NCBI RefSeq assembly: GCF_019649055.1
Contig: NW_026570267.1
Coordinates: 62,001-126,000 of the forward strand
Direction: 5' to 3'
DNA length: 64,000 nt
Origin: Paramacrobiotus metropolitanus
Taxonomy: Eukaryota; Tardigrada; Eutardigrada; Parachela; Macrobiotidae
Both the position numbers and the translations under genes were made by a program. The notes under the pieces were generated by a model that was not told the origin of the DNA, made no database searches, and worked only from the letters and a program-made list of their open reading frames with translations. Below, piece after piece: positions 25,201-40,200 of the stretch. Position 1 is the first letter of the stretch, and each line of letters begins with the position of its first letter.

Positions 25201-28200
25201 GTTGTGCATGGTTTGGGTTGTTGTGTTGTTTTCTTCCGTTTCAATGCAGTATGTGTTACACCGGGTACTTCACTCTCATTTCACGCGGCACTCAGATTAT
25301 TTCTTTGCCCACTGCAAGAACGCGCGCTTCTGATACAGATACAAATACGATCGCAGCCAATACGCTGGTGTGATTTCAAGTATTTTCCTATTGTATGTGC
25401 GTTAAGTACACAGCGTATAATCAGCACTTCTTGAAAAAACAGCCAAGCTCGGCTGAGTAAACACACGATATAGTCAATCAAAATGCAATCGTCAGTAATC
25501 CTCACCGAATTAGCTGACGGTGAAAGTTTTCTACGGCAGTTTGATGCAGGTATCAGGCAAAGGTAACCGGTCAGTTTGTCTTATTTAGTGCTCGTTCCGT
25601 ATATCCACTTCTCTTGCGCGTGAAGTATATTTGATTAATTTCTTATATCGTTGCGTACTTTTACTTGGCCCGTTTCGGACTTCCCCACGTCTAACTGCAG
25701 GAACCCGCATTTAACATATCTGCCAATTTTAACCGCACTTTATGATCGCCGCATCCGTACATATATCGTTAGTTTTCTGGTTGATCGCCTGCTCGCGTGG
25801 ATGACCTACGGAATGCACACTGACACCGATCTAACCGGCATGTACACTGTACACGCGGATTATCTGCTGAAGTGTATTGCCTCTTTTTGAAAGGCATTGT
25901 AGCCGTAAGTGAAACGGACTACGGCCGGCATCTCGACAGCGTCCTGGTGGCACCGCATCCATCTCCCGCGATCACCCCATCCGCCTCCCAGACCCCTCTG
26001 GATGTGACTTCATCGATATTGTACGAAGTTAATCAAAGCACTAGCTTAGCCGACCGCGAGCGCATTGAATCTCTGCCGACGGCGCCCCCTCGGCGACCAA
26101 AAGGTCAACGTAACGCCTTTGAAGATCTAGAACGAGTACGCCTGGAAAGCTCCTCCTCATCCGTTGTGAGTCATATCAGCCGCAAGGTCGAATCCGATGC
26201 GGAGTCAGCGAAAACCTTTGACGACAATATGTCATACGCGACAGCACGGGAAAGCCTCAGCGAATCATCGCTGTACTATACGGCACGGGAGTCGATTAGC
26301 GGTGACAGTGTCTCTACCTTGATTTCTGATCAAGAGCTCAAACAGCTGGAGAGCGACGCCGAATCGGTGTTTTCCGCGATGACCGACCGGGAATATTCCG
26401 AGCCGCCAGAAAGCCATGTGTATCATGCGGAACGGGAAAGCACGCCAACGAATATTTCCGCTTCCCTCGAGCGCCTCAATCAGACGGTTGCATACGTTAG
26501 CCCAAGCAGTCCAACGCGAAGTATAATTCAGGAAACAATGAGTCTCTTTCCGGAAGAAGAACCGACCAGTCCGCCGAAAAGCCCTATCAACCCGTTTTAT
26601 GCCGATGACACCGATTTTCCTAAACGCGCCGGAAGTGTGGTGTATCGCAGTACCGCGGAACGACAGGAAGAAACTGCAACTACTGTGGAAGAAACCAAGG
26701 AGCGGATCAGCCCATATGCGGCAGTACGACGTGCATCGTTACAACAACAGACCACGTCGAATATCGAACACGGTCAAGAAGTCAAGCAACAAACCGTTAC
26801 CACCACGTTTGTCACCGAAATCAAACCAACTATTCCCAGTTCTCCCGTCCCGACGCCGTCAAGCGAAACACTCCGCAATGAACGGGAAACGATAGAAGTG
26901 ACAATACAGCCGCGTGAAGAGCACACGTTTGTTTCTGCTGTACAAACTCCGCGTACATTCAACGTGGATGTGCTGCGAGAGAGTGTCTCCGTGAGCCCGA
27001 CGCGAAAGGAATTCGCGCAGACTTTGCCGGATGTTCCTCCGGGTGGTTTGTCCATCCACCCGGATATCTCAACATATAGCGAGACAATTGAATCCACCAT
27101 GCAAGACATGATACGCAATCTGCAGACCATACGAGGCGAAGCCGGATTGAGTGAGTTACCGCCGCGAGTGTCCTCCCCAACGGAAGTGCGCTTTCGCATG
27201 TCCAACAGTAATCTGGAAGATTTTTCAATGTCCCAGCAAGTGGACCGGGCGACCGTCGAGCAACTGTTGGATTATTATACGTCTCCGAAAACTACGCGGC
27301 GAAGCTCCAACCAGCGCTCACATACCGAACAGACAACGGCATCCGAAATGATCATTCATACGGACATTGAGCAGACGGTGTCGTCATCCAGTCCACCCGC
27401 CGAGTCCCCGTATCCCGGGGAATTTCTGCGCCGGTTTATCGCCGAGCGCGACCGGGCGCGGCCGCACTGGATGAAACGGCCGTTGGGCGTGGTCATTAAT
27501 CCCGATAGTCCGGAGTTTGTTAAGCAGATGGCCGCGGTTATCGAAGAAGAAAATCGAGCGCAGCAATCTCGATTGGAAAGCACTTCCGATTCGGAGTTCC
27601 TGTCGAGGAGAGCGCCATTTTATTCCGATACAACGGCACAAGGATCTTCAACTATGCGCGAGACTTATTCGTACCAGCAAAAGTATTTTGGTGATGAGAG
27701 CGGCGAAATCCCACCATTTCCCTATCCATCGGATGAGTCAATAACACCGGAAATGTACCACTACGAAAGTCTTCCACAGTACCAGTACGAATATACCGGA
27801 GCCCATGAGCTTAAAAAATCGTATAAAGACTTTGAAAGCGAGGCTTACGCTAGCGCCGGTAAATGATTTCTGACGCGTACGCGGTAGAAACTGACCACTT
27901 GACCACATATATCTAACGGAATGCGACCAGAATTCGCGCGGTGTTTTTGCTCAAGCTCATCTAAGTTACTTCTACTACTTACGCAGAATTAACGCGCAAA
28001 ACGTACCGCTAATCACGTGCCATCCTCGTTTTGTCTGGAAACGTTATACACCGTCGCTTTGCTTGTTCTTGCACGTGTGCCGCATGGTCATGACCTTCTA
28101 TGACTTTATTTTTGTCGATTGGCGCGCGACATTTTTGTGACTGAATGTTTCTTGACTGCGTCGGCTGTGCACGTTGTCTCATGCTGTGCCATTACGTAAT

Positions 28201-31200
28201 CCGAAGACGAAATAAACCTTATGCTGATCACGTTTGTTTTCCGATCGCAAAGGTACCACTGTCTTTACTGTCGAGGAGGAGAAAGTCACGGTGCAGACCC
28301 GCACTATGGCTGAGGGCGAGAATGTGTCCCAGCATATTTCTGCTACTTCCACATCCGGTCTTGAAAGCGCACAAGTAAGCAGCATGCGCAGTGCGTCCGT
28401 TGCTCAGTAGGATCTCCTAGGATGAGAATTTCACAATTGTGTACCGGCTATTTTTTTATGTTACCTTTTAATCAAAATCATTAAGTTTAAACGTTTACTG
28501 AAAATACCTTAGCAATTTTAGTTTGAAACTGGCACATGTTTTAAAAATAGTTCAACATTTGAGCGTCGAACGCCACAAGCATTCATACAACGTAATTAAT
28601 TTTGTATGTTTCTGGCTAAACGTTGATTTTATGTGTATTCTTAATAATAACTGTACAGTACTGCTAATAGACAATGTTCAATTGGCTGGTAAACTTTTTA
28701 AAGTTTAAGGTTTACATCTACTTTGGTTACTCATTAATAATGAAAGTATGCATGTATGCGTAACATCAATCTGATCGGAAGCTTTTGCGGTAGGAGAGGC
28801 TTTTTGAGCAGACGTTTGTGCGTGACCTTTCCGAAGGAAGTGGTCTTCCTGCAGTGCAGTCAGCTTTGGCGCATATCCAGGGAGATACAGATTTACTTGC
28901 TGACAGTATTACTCACACTGCCGACGAACTCGTACAAGAAGCCGTCACTGCCGCTCTTGATGAGTTATCAGCTGCCGACACGACCGGATCCCAGACAACC
29001 GTTAGAAACCTGTCTAGTGAGTGATTGTGCATTATGGCCGAGAAAAGCGCGCGCGCGTGTATCCTTTTGGTTCTCCAATGCAAGCTTTATCCCTTGTTTT
29101 CCACTGGTTCAGGCTCTCATCTGGAATTGTTATGAGCAAAAGGCGTTGTATTCAGAAAAAAACATGCTGATTAACACTGCGTTGATCAGTTGTGTGCACG
29201 CACGAAATAATTGTTTGTAATCGATTTTTGACAATGCATTCGCGGGTTAATTTTACCGGTATCATGCGCGTGAAATATTTAGTATATGAGTCAAGTTCTA
29301 TTCTTTTCAAACGGAAATGATCGCATTTATGTTGAATGACATTTTATTAGAAAATATTCTTTTACTGGATACAGCAGCACATTCACAACTATGCGATGTC
29401 TGCTGGTATATATATTTTTCCTGCTGTCTGTTGCGCAGTTATGGTGCTAGAAATAATCTGATTTGTGCCCCCGTGAAAATGGGAATTCGTATATTATTAT
29501 TCCCTTGGTCATTTGTGTCCTTATTACATTTTTGGTTGTTATGTTTTTAATTTTGTTATCTGTACATTTTGTGGCCTTATTTTGGTTTTTCTCATTTTTT
29601 CTGGACAACCATATAGATTCTGGGTCATCAGCATCACAAGAAGAAGAAATTATCAAACAACAACGTCCGACTCATTTGTTCGCAGCCGCACAGCAACCCC
29701 ATGTAACATTTACCGGAACAATACCAATTATAGAAACTCCATCCTCCCAGCATCCGCACTTTCCACGCACGCCCGAACACATCCATCGCAGCCCGTCACC
29801 GGTGGAAGTAACGGAGATCACAGAAACAGTTGCCACTGAAAGCGGCGCCGCTACTCCGATAGTTCAAGAGCCAGAAGAGCTACCTGGGCGGGAGCGTAGA
29901 GAATCGGGTAGTTCAGTCAAATCAGGTACCTTGGTGCACTGACCTTTGGATCAGCGGGTGATGGGTCCTATACTTAACCATTACTAACGCTACCTAATTT
30001 CATACACATCACATATACGTTAATAACAAAGCGTTTACCACATGAATTAAGAATGAACATGCAATGACGAGAGACAACCCCAAAACACATACACTGTCAT
30101 ATAAAAAATCGATAGTCACAATATAAACACAACATCCCAACATCCCAGCGGTGTCATTTATATTACATAACCATTCGATGTTCTTGACCAAGATGCTTAT
30201 GCGAATGCATCCCGGTACGGATTATGACGGATTGCTGTTTCAATGGTTTTGAGTTGATTTCTAGCACTGGTTACTTGATATCTTTGGTTGATTTATTTCA
30301 ACGATTACTCGACGCTTGGATACGCTGCAACCGGTTGGGCCTCCGAACGGATTTTTACTGGATTATCACGTACGCGCGCGTTATCATTTTATTTTTCGTT
30401 TATCTTGGCTCCGTTGCATAAAACGTGTTGAACAAAAAAGGGGTAAGAGCACGCACTCCCTTGCTTCTTCCGCCGCTGCTGCTGCCTGCTACACAAATAT
30501 GTTTTCCTGCGTTGGATTTCGTATACAATTTGCCCGGGCATATATTTTGTTCGCATGGATTTATGCTGCTTATATCTGCCGCTGCGTGTGCGTATTTACA
30601 TCTCGCCAGCCTCAACCGTGTGTTCGATCACTTTGTCAATAATCTCTCCTTTCCCTGCAGTAACGACTCACGGCACATCATCGGCACGCGATGAAGACAT
30701 TAGCGCACACGCGGTGGACGAAGCGGAAACGCATCGCCGGATGGTGGAACAACAGCGGCAGCGGCGTCAACAGTTTATCACCGGCGGCAGTCGGCCCACG
30801 GTGGAAGCTGATGAATTCTTTCGTACGACGTCATCATCGTCATCGCAGGAAATGGAGCATGAGTCGCATACGGTGGAAACACATTACGTTAAACACACGG
30901 TGACTGAACGGCGAATTTCGTTTGAGCGGCAAACATCTATGGCTGAACAGGTTGAGGAGTTCACGGTTGAACATGTGGTCGCTCCGTTCGGCACAAGCAC
31001 AGAGCGTACTCAGCGTAGTGAAGAAATTACCGGAAAAACACATTCCGGCAGCCACTAAGACACCACCGCCCTCTCCACCCGAAGCACCATCCGAGCATGC
31101 ACCGGCGACACCGGCCGGGTCATTAGATCTAGAAGAACCGGAAGTGCATGAAAAATTAGAATTATCTGCGACACAATTACGCCGGTTTTCCGAAGTGGCC

Positions 31201-34200
31201 GAGACGCAGCAGCGTGCTGAGTTGGAAGGAGTCAAACGCGGTTCCATTCGGGACGCGGTAAAATTTTTCGAGGAAGAAGCCAGAAAATCTCGAGAGACAG
31301 TGTCACCACCGTTAGAGCTTCACCGCAGACCCAGTTTACGCCGCACACCGTCGGATGCGTCGTCGACATCAAGTGCACGGGATAAAACCAGTCCGACCGA
31401 GCTTGAGCGAAAACGCAGTTTCAGGCGACAACCTTCAGATGCCTCGACCAGCTCCAAGGAGCGCGTAACTCCGGCGTCGCCACCTGCCCCTGCCCGGCAG
31501 ATATCCGTGTCCGGAATTGATTCGGAAGAGGAAATGAAAGAGGTTACCTCGATTACCGAAGACCTGCCGTCATTGGACACCGAGACGTCCATCTTAGAAC
31601 AACAACAACGTGAAAAGGGCATTACAACGGGTTCAATATCGCCGGTCTTGATGGCTGAACACCGTGAGCCTTCGTTCGAGACCGAGACTTTTGTGCGATC
31701 CATGGAAACCAAAACGCCGGAAACGCCCCACTCGAGTCCCGCAGAATCCACAGACTCCCGGGCCGGCTCACCCGAGAGCCCTAAAGAAGGTCACGTGCGT
31801 GATGTGATTCAGCGCATGGAATCGCTGATTGCCTCGACGACGGCCCAGAAAGAAAAACGTGCCGCGGCGAAATCTCGCAAGGTGAAAACCGTCAAAACCG
31901 TTGTCGAGGTAACGGCGCCAGCGGCTGCCGTCCTGACGACGGTTGGACACTTGCACGGTACGGTGTCGGCCAGCTCATCAGAGGAGCCCATTGTCCATGT
32001 AAAACGCGAAACACCAGAAGGACCGGAAGACGTGGCGAAGACCATGAAAATCATAACGGTCACGGAAACTTCCGAATCGGATTCGGGTCACATCGAATCG
32101 GATATATCCCGTGATTTCGATGAAGTGGCTGCGGCTGTGAGAGAAGAACGAGCGGAAAGAGATCTGCAGCACCGGCTCCTTTCATCTTCGTTCTCCAGCG
32201 AGACAGTTACGCTGACATCATCGCCGCAGGAATCCGAACAAGAGTCCAGCCATCGCGATACGCTACCGCATACTCCATCGACCGAGCAGCTGCATTCGCC
32301 TACCCGAGCGACCAGCTTCATGACGCAACCGGTGCGCGAGCTTCCTGTAGTTGAAGGTCACGATGAGCCAAAACGCCACGTCGAATTAGTTACAGCGGAA
32401 GAGGAAGAAGCTTTACCGGTTACTAGACGAGTCAATGTCGAAGATGTGCCAGTTTCTGTTATCACAACAGAAACGGTGGTCCGAGAGGAGACTTTAATTA
32501 CTAAGCGCCCATTGGATACTGAGAAAGCCAGACTATCACCGACTGAAGAACATGCGCATGAAACCGAAACGCGCGTGCGCGAAGAATTACCGGAGTCAGA
32601 AGTCACTGGTGTGCCGGTTCATGAACACCCGGCATATAGAGCGGAATCACCGGAAGTCGTGCCACAGACAACGGAGACATACGTTCACGAAGCCGATGAC
32701 AGATCGGACTTGCATGCAGTGGAACGGGAATTTCCACATGTACACCGCATCGAAGAAACTGTCATCGAAAGTCATAATGCAACGGAAACCGTCATCGAGA
32801 CACATCGCGTCGAGACCACCGTCTGGTCGGAGTCATCTACGAGTGAAACAATTGCCGAGGCACAATCTTCACATGAAACAACCCGAGAAACAAGTTTTGC
32901 GTCGCAACCAATACGCGAACCGCCTGAGATGGAAGATCTTCCTGGATCAAAACACGCACGGAAAACTGAGTCACCATCGTCACCGGTCGAACGTATTTCA
33001 TCTCCCACTACCGCAACGTATGTTATCGAAGATCAGCGACGACCAGGTGAAATTGTCCGCACTGAATCGCCCGTGTCGGAAGCAATCTCTGAGACTGAAA
33101 CCCAAGTGCGACTGGAAAGCCCTGTGCATGAGCGAGCAACGCCGACAGAAACAATTTTACACGGGGAAATAACTTCCGGTGCACCATCGTCTCCAGCCGA
33201 GTCACGAACGAGCAGCGAAGTTACGTTACATTCGCCAACTAAGGCAACAAGTTTCATGACCCAGCCCATACGTGAACCTCCAGAAGCAGAAGGTCACGGC
33301 GCACCTCAACACCATGTCGGGATGGTAACGACGGAAGAAGAAGAAACTTTACCGATAATCAGGCGAGTGGATGTCGGAGATGTGGCGGTTCATGTAACTA
33401 CAACGGAAACAGTGGTTCGCGAAGAGACTCATATAACTAAACACCCATCGGATAGCGAAACTCCGAACATGTCTCCCACTGCCGAATATGCGCAGGAAAC
33501 GGAGACGCACGTCCAGGACGATCTTCCGGTGATTCGGCGCGAATCACCGGACACAAGTAAGGAACAAACGACGCCTCGAGCGAAGTCACCGGAAGCAGTG
33601 CCAGAAATGACTGAGACCTATGTTCATGATGTCGATTCTGGGTCGAGCGGGGAACCGGCTTTGCCGTATGTCCATCGAGTGGAAGAAACTGTAACCGAGA
33701 GCCACGAAGCAAACGCAACAGTAATCCGAACGCACCGCGTCGAAACCACCACCTGGTCGGAATCATCTACGAGTGCAACAACAATGGATACGCAATCTCC
33801 ACTTGACGAAACCCGTGCAACTAGTTTTAAGACGCAACCATTACGGGAACCGCCTGAGCCGGAAGGTCATGCTGAATCACAACGGGAGACAGCGTCACCA
33901 GTGTCAGGCGCGTGACATTGCCCATCACGGAGACATACGTCACCGAAGACGAATCGCGATTAAGCGAGAGCGGCCGAACTGAATCACCTGCGGGTGAACA
34001 TGACCACTATGCTGAAACCGAAATGCGCGATGAAACTGTTGCGCGACCGGAAACTCCGATCATGGAGCGCACAGCATCTCCGGTTACTGAAACGTTTGTG
34101 CGTGACGAGGAAGTGAGTGGTTCACCGGCACCGCGGGCCGAGTCACCGTCTACCTTTGAGGTCACCCAGCATTCGCCTACTAGAGCAACAAGTCTTATGA

Positions 34201-37200
34201 CGCAGCCAGTGCGTGAACCTCCTGAGACCGAGGATCGAACTGAACCCGTAAGTCACGTTACACTGACAACGGGAGAAGAGGAAGAGGCGGAAGTGGTGAC
34301 ATACGGAGAAACGGTTGTAAAACGCGAATTATCTCCCGAAGACCGAGCGCCGTCGGTCATTGAGGAAAGTTTTGAAGAGCATGTAGTTCGTACCGAATCA
34401 CCAACGGTCAGGCGAACTCCGTCTCCTACCACGGAGACATATGTGCACGACGCGGAAATCACACCGCAATCGGAACAGTTGCCGTCGGAACATGTCAGAC
34501 ATGTCTCATTTGACACGGAAGTGCAGGTGTATGAAAGGTCACAGTCGCCTTCGGATGAAGTAAAATCGGAAACGCAAGTGCGTGAACAAAGTCCGGACTT
34601 CGATGAGCACGCAAGCTCCTTGGTGACAGAGACACATAAACCGGAATCGCCTATTCGAGAGACGTCTTTGTCAGAACAAGTTTCTCCAGTGGTCACGGAA
34701 ACCGAGCGCCATGAGAAAGCTCTGCATGGTGAACGAATCGAAGAGCATGTTTCTCCTGTTGAAGCGACGGCGTATGTCCATGAGGACCGAACAGCAGTTG
34801 AATCGCCACTATCAGAACCAGCAACACCATCAACCACCGATACATACGTTCGTGGCGAAGAATCTCCGGTTCAGTTGGAGTCTCCAGTGAGAGACATATC
34901 GGTTTCACCTGTAACTCAGGTATACGAAGAAACTGCTGAACGCGCCGAGTCGCTGGCCTCCCCACATATTGTGTCTCGAATTGTCGAAACCACCGTTGAA
35001 GAAGTCACGATTATTCGATCACATCAGCCGGAGTTAGAACACAGAAGTGAGACACCGACAGTGAAGATCACGGAAGTGCATGATCTTGGGGATGAAGAGC
35101 AGTTTACGGCGGCAGAAGAGCCACAGCCGGAAACCGAAACCCATGTTAGGAAAGACATCACCCAGGGGGAATCTCCTTTTACTGAACGCGAAGTCTCAAC
35201 TGGTCAAGATGTCCATTCGCATGGAGATGAATTGGTTGCCAGAAGGTCACCTGGTGAAGAAGTAGTCACCGACCTTGAAACCGTTGAAGGGACGAACGAA
35301 AGCGTGACTTACCGTGAAACGGTTGTCACCGCGGTTGTAACCGAGGTGATCCGGTCAGAGACTACCCATGCAACGGATGCCAAATCCTTTGAGTTACCGT
35401 CGTCACCAGTCGAGCGCGTGGTCTCGCCTTTAAGTGAACCCGAAATCCGCACCGAGAACATTGTCACCCGGCCGGAGTCACCCGAACGGCAGCACTCGGT
35501 TTCACCAACAGCAGGAACTGTTGTGCGTGATGAACAAGAGGAACGAGTGCGGACAGAGTCGCCGTTGCCTGAACCGCACCCATCTCCTGCGACGGAAACA
35601 GTCGTGCGTGAAGATATCGCGCGACCGGAAACCCCTGCAGAAAGCGTAACCTCAGAGGTTTCCGAAAGCCACTTCGATATTAAGGATGTCACACGTCATG
35701 AAAGGTCACGGACACCATCGCCTACCGAACAAACTTTCGTCCGAGAGGCCGACACATCTACGTCATCAAAAAGCGAACGTGCTCCCTCCCTCGTGGAATA
35801 TGTTTCTGAACACGAAGTTCCAGCCCGGTTGGAGTCGCCGCTCGCAGAACGACCCTTTTCGCCGGCAAATGAAACATATGTCCGCGAGGCTGTTCGCGCA
35901 GAATCACCATCGGCCGAGATTCACGCCGAAGAAGTAGTGCCAGTTCGCACGGTGTCTCCATTGTCAACTTCAGAAACTCCCGTGCATGATGAAGAAGAGT
36001 CGACTCAACGTGAGAAATCACCGTTGTCCTCTATGGAGAGCGAAACTGAGATGCAAGTACAAGAACATCCGGTGCACCCAAGATCGCCCTCCTCCGATAC
36101 CGAAACGGTTGTGCGCTCAGAATCACCTCTTGCAGAGCATGCTGTTTCTCCAGTGACCGAAACGCATGTACACGACGACGTAGCGCGTCCTTTGTCTCCT
36201 CCTGTTACAGAAATTGTTTCACGTGTAACTGAAACAACCGTACACGAAGAAGTGCGAATTGCCCGACCGCATGCAGTTCATTCAGAACACCCAAGCGAAC
36301 ACACAGTCGAACATGCACCGGCGGAAGAGACTTCCGAATTTGGCATTACAGAAACGCACATACACGAAGCCGAACCGGTATCGGAGTCGGAAGTAATAAA
36401 GACCTCACATATCCATAAAGTGGTACATGTGACGGAAGAGCGCGTGGTATCGGCACATTCGCACGAGACAGAAATGGTGCGGACGGAGTCGCCACAACCG
36501 AACCAGCACGATACATACGTCCACGAAGATATTGCGGTTAGATCAGAATCGCCAGTTGAGCGGGCGGCACCCGAAGAAATCCACCGTCCCGCATCACCAC
36601 CGGCACAGATCGTGAGTCGTGTTATCGAAACAACGGTAGAGGAAGATGTAACGTTTGTTCGGCCGCACTCTCACGAATCTGATAAACATCGGATCACCGA
36701 AACACAAGTGAGAGAGTCAACTGAACATCTGGAGTCGGCGCCACATCAGTTTGCCCACGAGGCCGAACCGACTGAACAGGCGGACGTCTCTGAGGTGACG
36801 CATATCCACAGGGTTGTTCATATCACAGAAGAACGCACTATGCATGCACATTCCACGGAATCCGGAAGAGTTGTCTTGCTGGAATCAACGGTAACGGACG
36901 AAGCGTACACCGAACCAACACCGCTTCACAAAACGCAACCTCTTCGTGAACCGCCGCCAGTGGACGAGGACATTGTTACCGGCGCCAGTCGAACGTCGCC
37001 TGTGCACGAAGAAGTGAAAGTCCGTCCAACCTCACCTAGGAGAGACACTAGCAAAGCAACTGCTACGTTTGTGCGTGATGTGTCGGCATCGGAGCAGTTA
37101 CCCTCAACGCCTCGCATTAGCGCGGAAGAACATCCAAGTGACACTGCGGAATCCATCTCCACAACCGAGACTGTTGTGCGCGAGACGGAGCCGGAAGAAT

Positions 37201-40200
37201 ATGAGCAGCTAGATATGAAAGCACTGTCACCCCGTTCGCCCCTGTCACCCCGTTCGGATACCGTGCGGTATGCGAGCTTCGACAATCGTCCGATCATGGG
37301 CGGCATGACCTTCCCCACAGCTGGTCATTCTGAGAAGCGACAGTTGTATTTGCAAGAACGATTAGATCGCATTGCTCGCTCTCCCTCCGGGTCCGACTTA
37401 GCGGAATCGGCTGCTGTCCTTTCACCCGTACCAAGCCCAAGGAGGAAAGTCGAAACGGAAGAGGTAAGCTTACTACAGAGTACAGCACACGTCAGTGCCA
37501 GTTGCAGGCCACCGGATATATAATTTTATTGCCAAATTCGAGTTCTAATATTAATAATTGAATTTAATGATAATTATGGGTTACTAATCAGGTTCCGCTG
37601 AGAATTAAATTGTTAAATAAATATGTACGTTTTCCATTTGGCTTTAGGTATCTCGTGAAAAAGCAGAAGTCGCGCCAGAAGCCTCGGTTGTTGTAGACGA
37701 TAACTTACTCAACCGAGAGTCCGAAACTCTGTCTACCGGTACAACCGACATCGACGTTGCCTCAACAACGGCCGAGATCGCTAGTGAAACCGGCACAGTT
37801 AGTCCGGCAGACTACGAGCCGGTTGGCGAAGAACTTCCGACAGAGAAGGAGCATCGGCGCATTACGGCATTGGCCCATTCATTTCATAAATCAGTGTCCT
37901 TTGAGACGCCACCAGTCGGCGCGGCGGCATCGGACAGTCTGTTAAAATCGTTGCCACATCCACACGACATGCTAATGTCTGCCAGTGTTAGTGAGGCGTC
38001 CAGCTCGCCGCCGGCCACACCGCGCAGTGGGGTCACCACTGCCTCCTCCATGGAAGCGGAGCCGTACGATCTGTCGTCCGAGGGTGCACGGGAAACGGAA
38101 ATCGGCATGCGCGATGAGGAGAAACTGCGAGAAGGAAGGCATGTGCGCTGGAGCACAGAGAAGAGTTTTTCTGACGAGAAAGAAAGCGATACGCTTGATG
38201 TGGACCGCGTCAGCGAGAGTTCTTTCCAAGAAAGAGAAACCGCTGAAACTCAGAGCTTGCCGGAAACGTTTATCCGAGACGACGAAGAACAGCAAGTAAG
38301 CAGTACTTGAAAACTACAGTAAATAGTGTTTCAGTAATTTTTTTAAATTATTCCAGTTTATTAGAAACTAGATACGAAAATAATATTTTTTTGACTTATA
38401 TAATATCCATTTATTTTCAGGTCTATTCTTCGGTCGGTCATTTGGAACCATCTACGTTAACTGAGCACCCCGACGATTACAAAGTGCCGGTAACCATTGC
38501 TGGCCACGAAACCGTGTTTGTACACGATGCTGAGAGTGCGCCGGAAGCTCGAGCAGTCAGTGCTGACGAAGTATCAGAAATTCGGGAAGCATACCAACAC
38601 TTCCAGCGCCAGCCGTCTGCTCCGGAGAAGAGACTCTAGAAGACACTGTTTCTCCGGTTCATTCACCACGTTTCGAAACGGCAACCCATGTTGATATACA
38701 GGAATCTTCTGATGAAGTCATCTCGGAATTCGAGCAAGACCATTTCCGCATTCCGCGTCCGCGCCTGTCATCGCGTCGGGAGTCGGTTGGGGAAATTGTG
38801 GAGATCCCCGATGAGCAGGTGCCGCGTGAACAGGCTGAATTGGTGGAAGTGCTGGACGAACACGTGGAAATCCGACACGTTCCGGTGCGCGAAAGCTCAC
38901 CGGTTACCGTGGAATACTTAGCAGAAAGCCGCCGGGAGTCATCGGTTGCGGCACCAGAGGATGTGCAGACGGAAGCCGAAGAAATATCGACTAAGTCAGT
39001 AACTGTGGAAGATCGTGAGCCAATTGAACGTGAACCTTCTGTACCGGAATTGCACGATACCGGCCTAACTGAGGAGGTGACGGAGATTACTCCCACTGTT
39101 GTCCGAGAAAGTGTACGCGTCGAAGAAAGCGAACTGGAACCATTCCAGTCGGTTGAACGTGTCAGTCGCACGCCGGAAGGCGCACTCGCCGCTACCATCG
39201 AAACCGCGGATGAACGCCAACTAGCGGAAGAAATCAAGGCGGAAATCATTCAGACACTGGCGGCTGAACACGCACATGAGAGCGATGACAGCTGGCTTCC
39301 TCCGCGTAAAGAAAGCGCAACGGTGGTGTCAGCATCACCCGTTCTCTCAAGCCAGACAGTGCACGAGTCTCCCGAACACCGGCAAGCACGGAATCTGCTC
39401 GAATATGCCGGCATTGATCTTCCCCGGGAAGAACTAGAAGAACTGATCCACCAAGAGGAAGAACACCTGGCTGGGCATGTCGACAATGAAGAGGTCAACC
39501 AAGGTGCATATCATTCACAGCCGGAAGCCGCACCCCTCGGTATGACTCGCTCGCGCAGCGACTACCATGTCACGCGAGTGGTGCCACCTAGTGACAACTA
39601 CTGGACCGAGACCATTGTGCGCACCCAGGGGTACAATGAGCCGGTGGAGATGGAACACCATATTTTACGAGACTCTCCAATGGAAGAACGCAACTTCGAA
39701 TATCGCGTACCGAGCCCGGTTACGCCATCCCTGCCGGATGTCGTGCGGGTGACACCAATGGAGCGTAAAGACCAGGAAGTCTCGGCCGCAATCATAGAGG
39801 AAGCAGAACCTTGGCGACCGGCATCGCCGCACCACGACACTGCGCGTCAAGTGTTCGAGTTTGCCGGTGTTGATCTGCCGGTAGAAGAACTGGACCAGCT
39901 AGTGCACCATACCGTCACACATCACGATGAAGAAACTACTGAAGAAATGACGCAGTCGCCGAAAGACAGGCAAACAAGAACGTTTGTTTCCGCTGAGGAA
40001 GAACGACGCTCATCGGAATTTGAAATGCATACAGAGCACTCCCCGCAAGCGGAAACGGTCCATTCAGTGCTTCATGAAGCCGGTGTCGATCTTTCGGAAG
40101 GCGAGCTGAAAGAACTAGAAGATTTTGCCTCACATGATACCGATGAGCTGATCGAAGAAGTTCTACGAGAACAGGTCCAGATGGAAGATTCAGTAAATAC

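Noticed and set aside
29200-29620. Hydrophobic frame before exon 33 as a membrane segment
   Set aside because: It lies upstream of the acceptor ATATAG at 29616; the hydrophobic residues come from the T-rich intron.
34253-34837. 194-codon Ser/Thr/Cys-rich minus-strand frame and similar ones within giant exons
   Set aside because: Antisense shadows of GAA/TCA-rich repeats; the plus frame is continuous and matches repeat units elsewhere.
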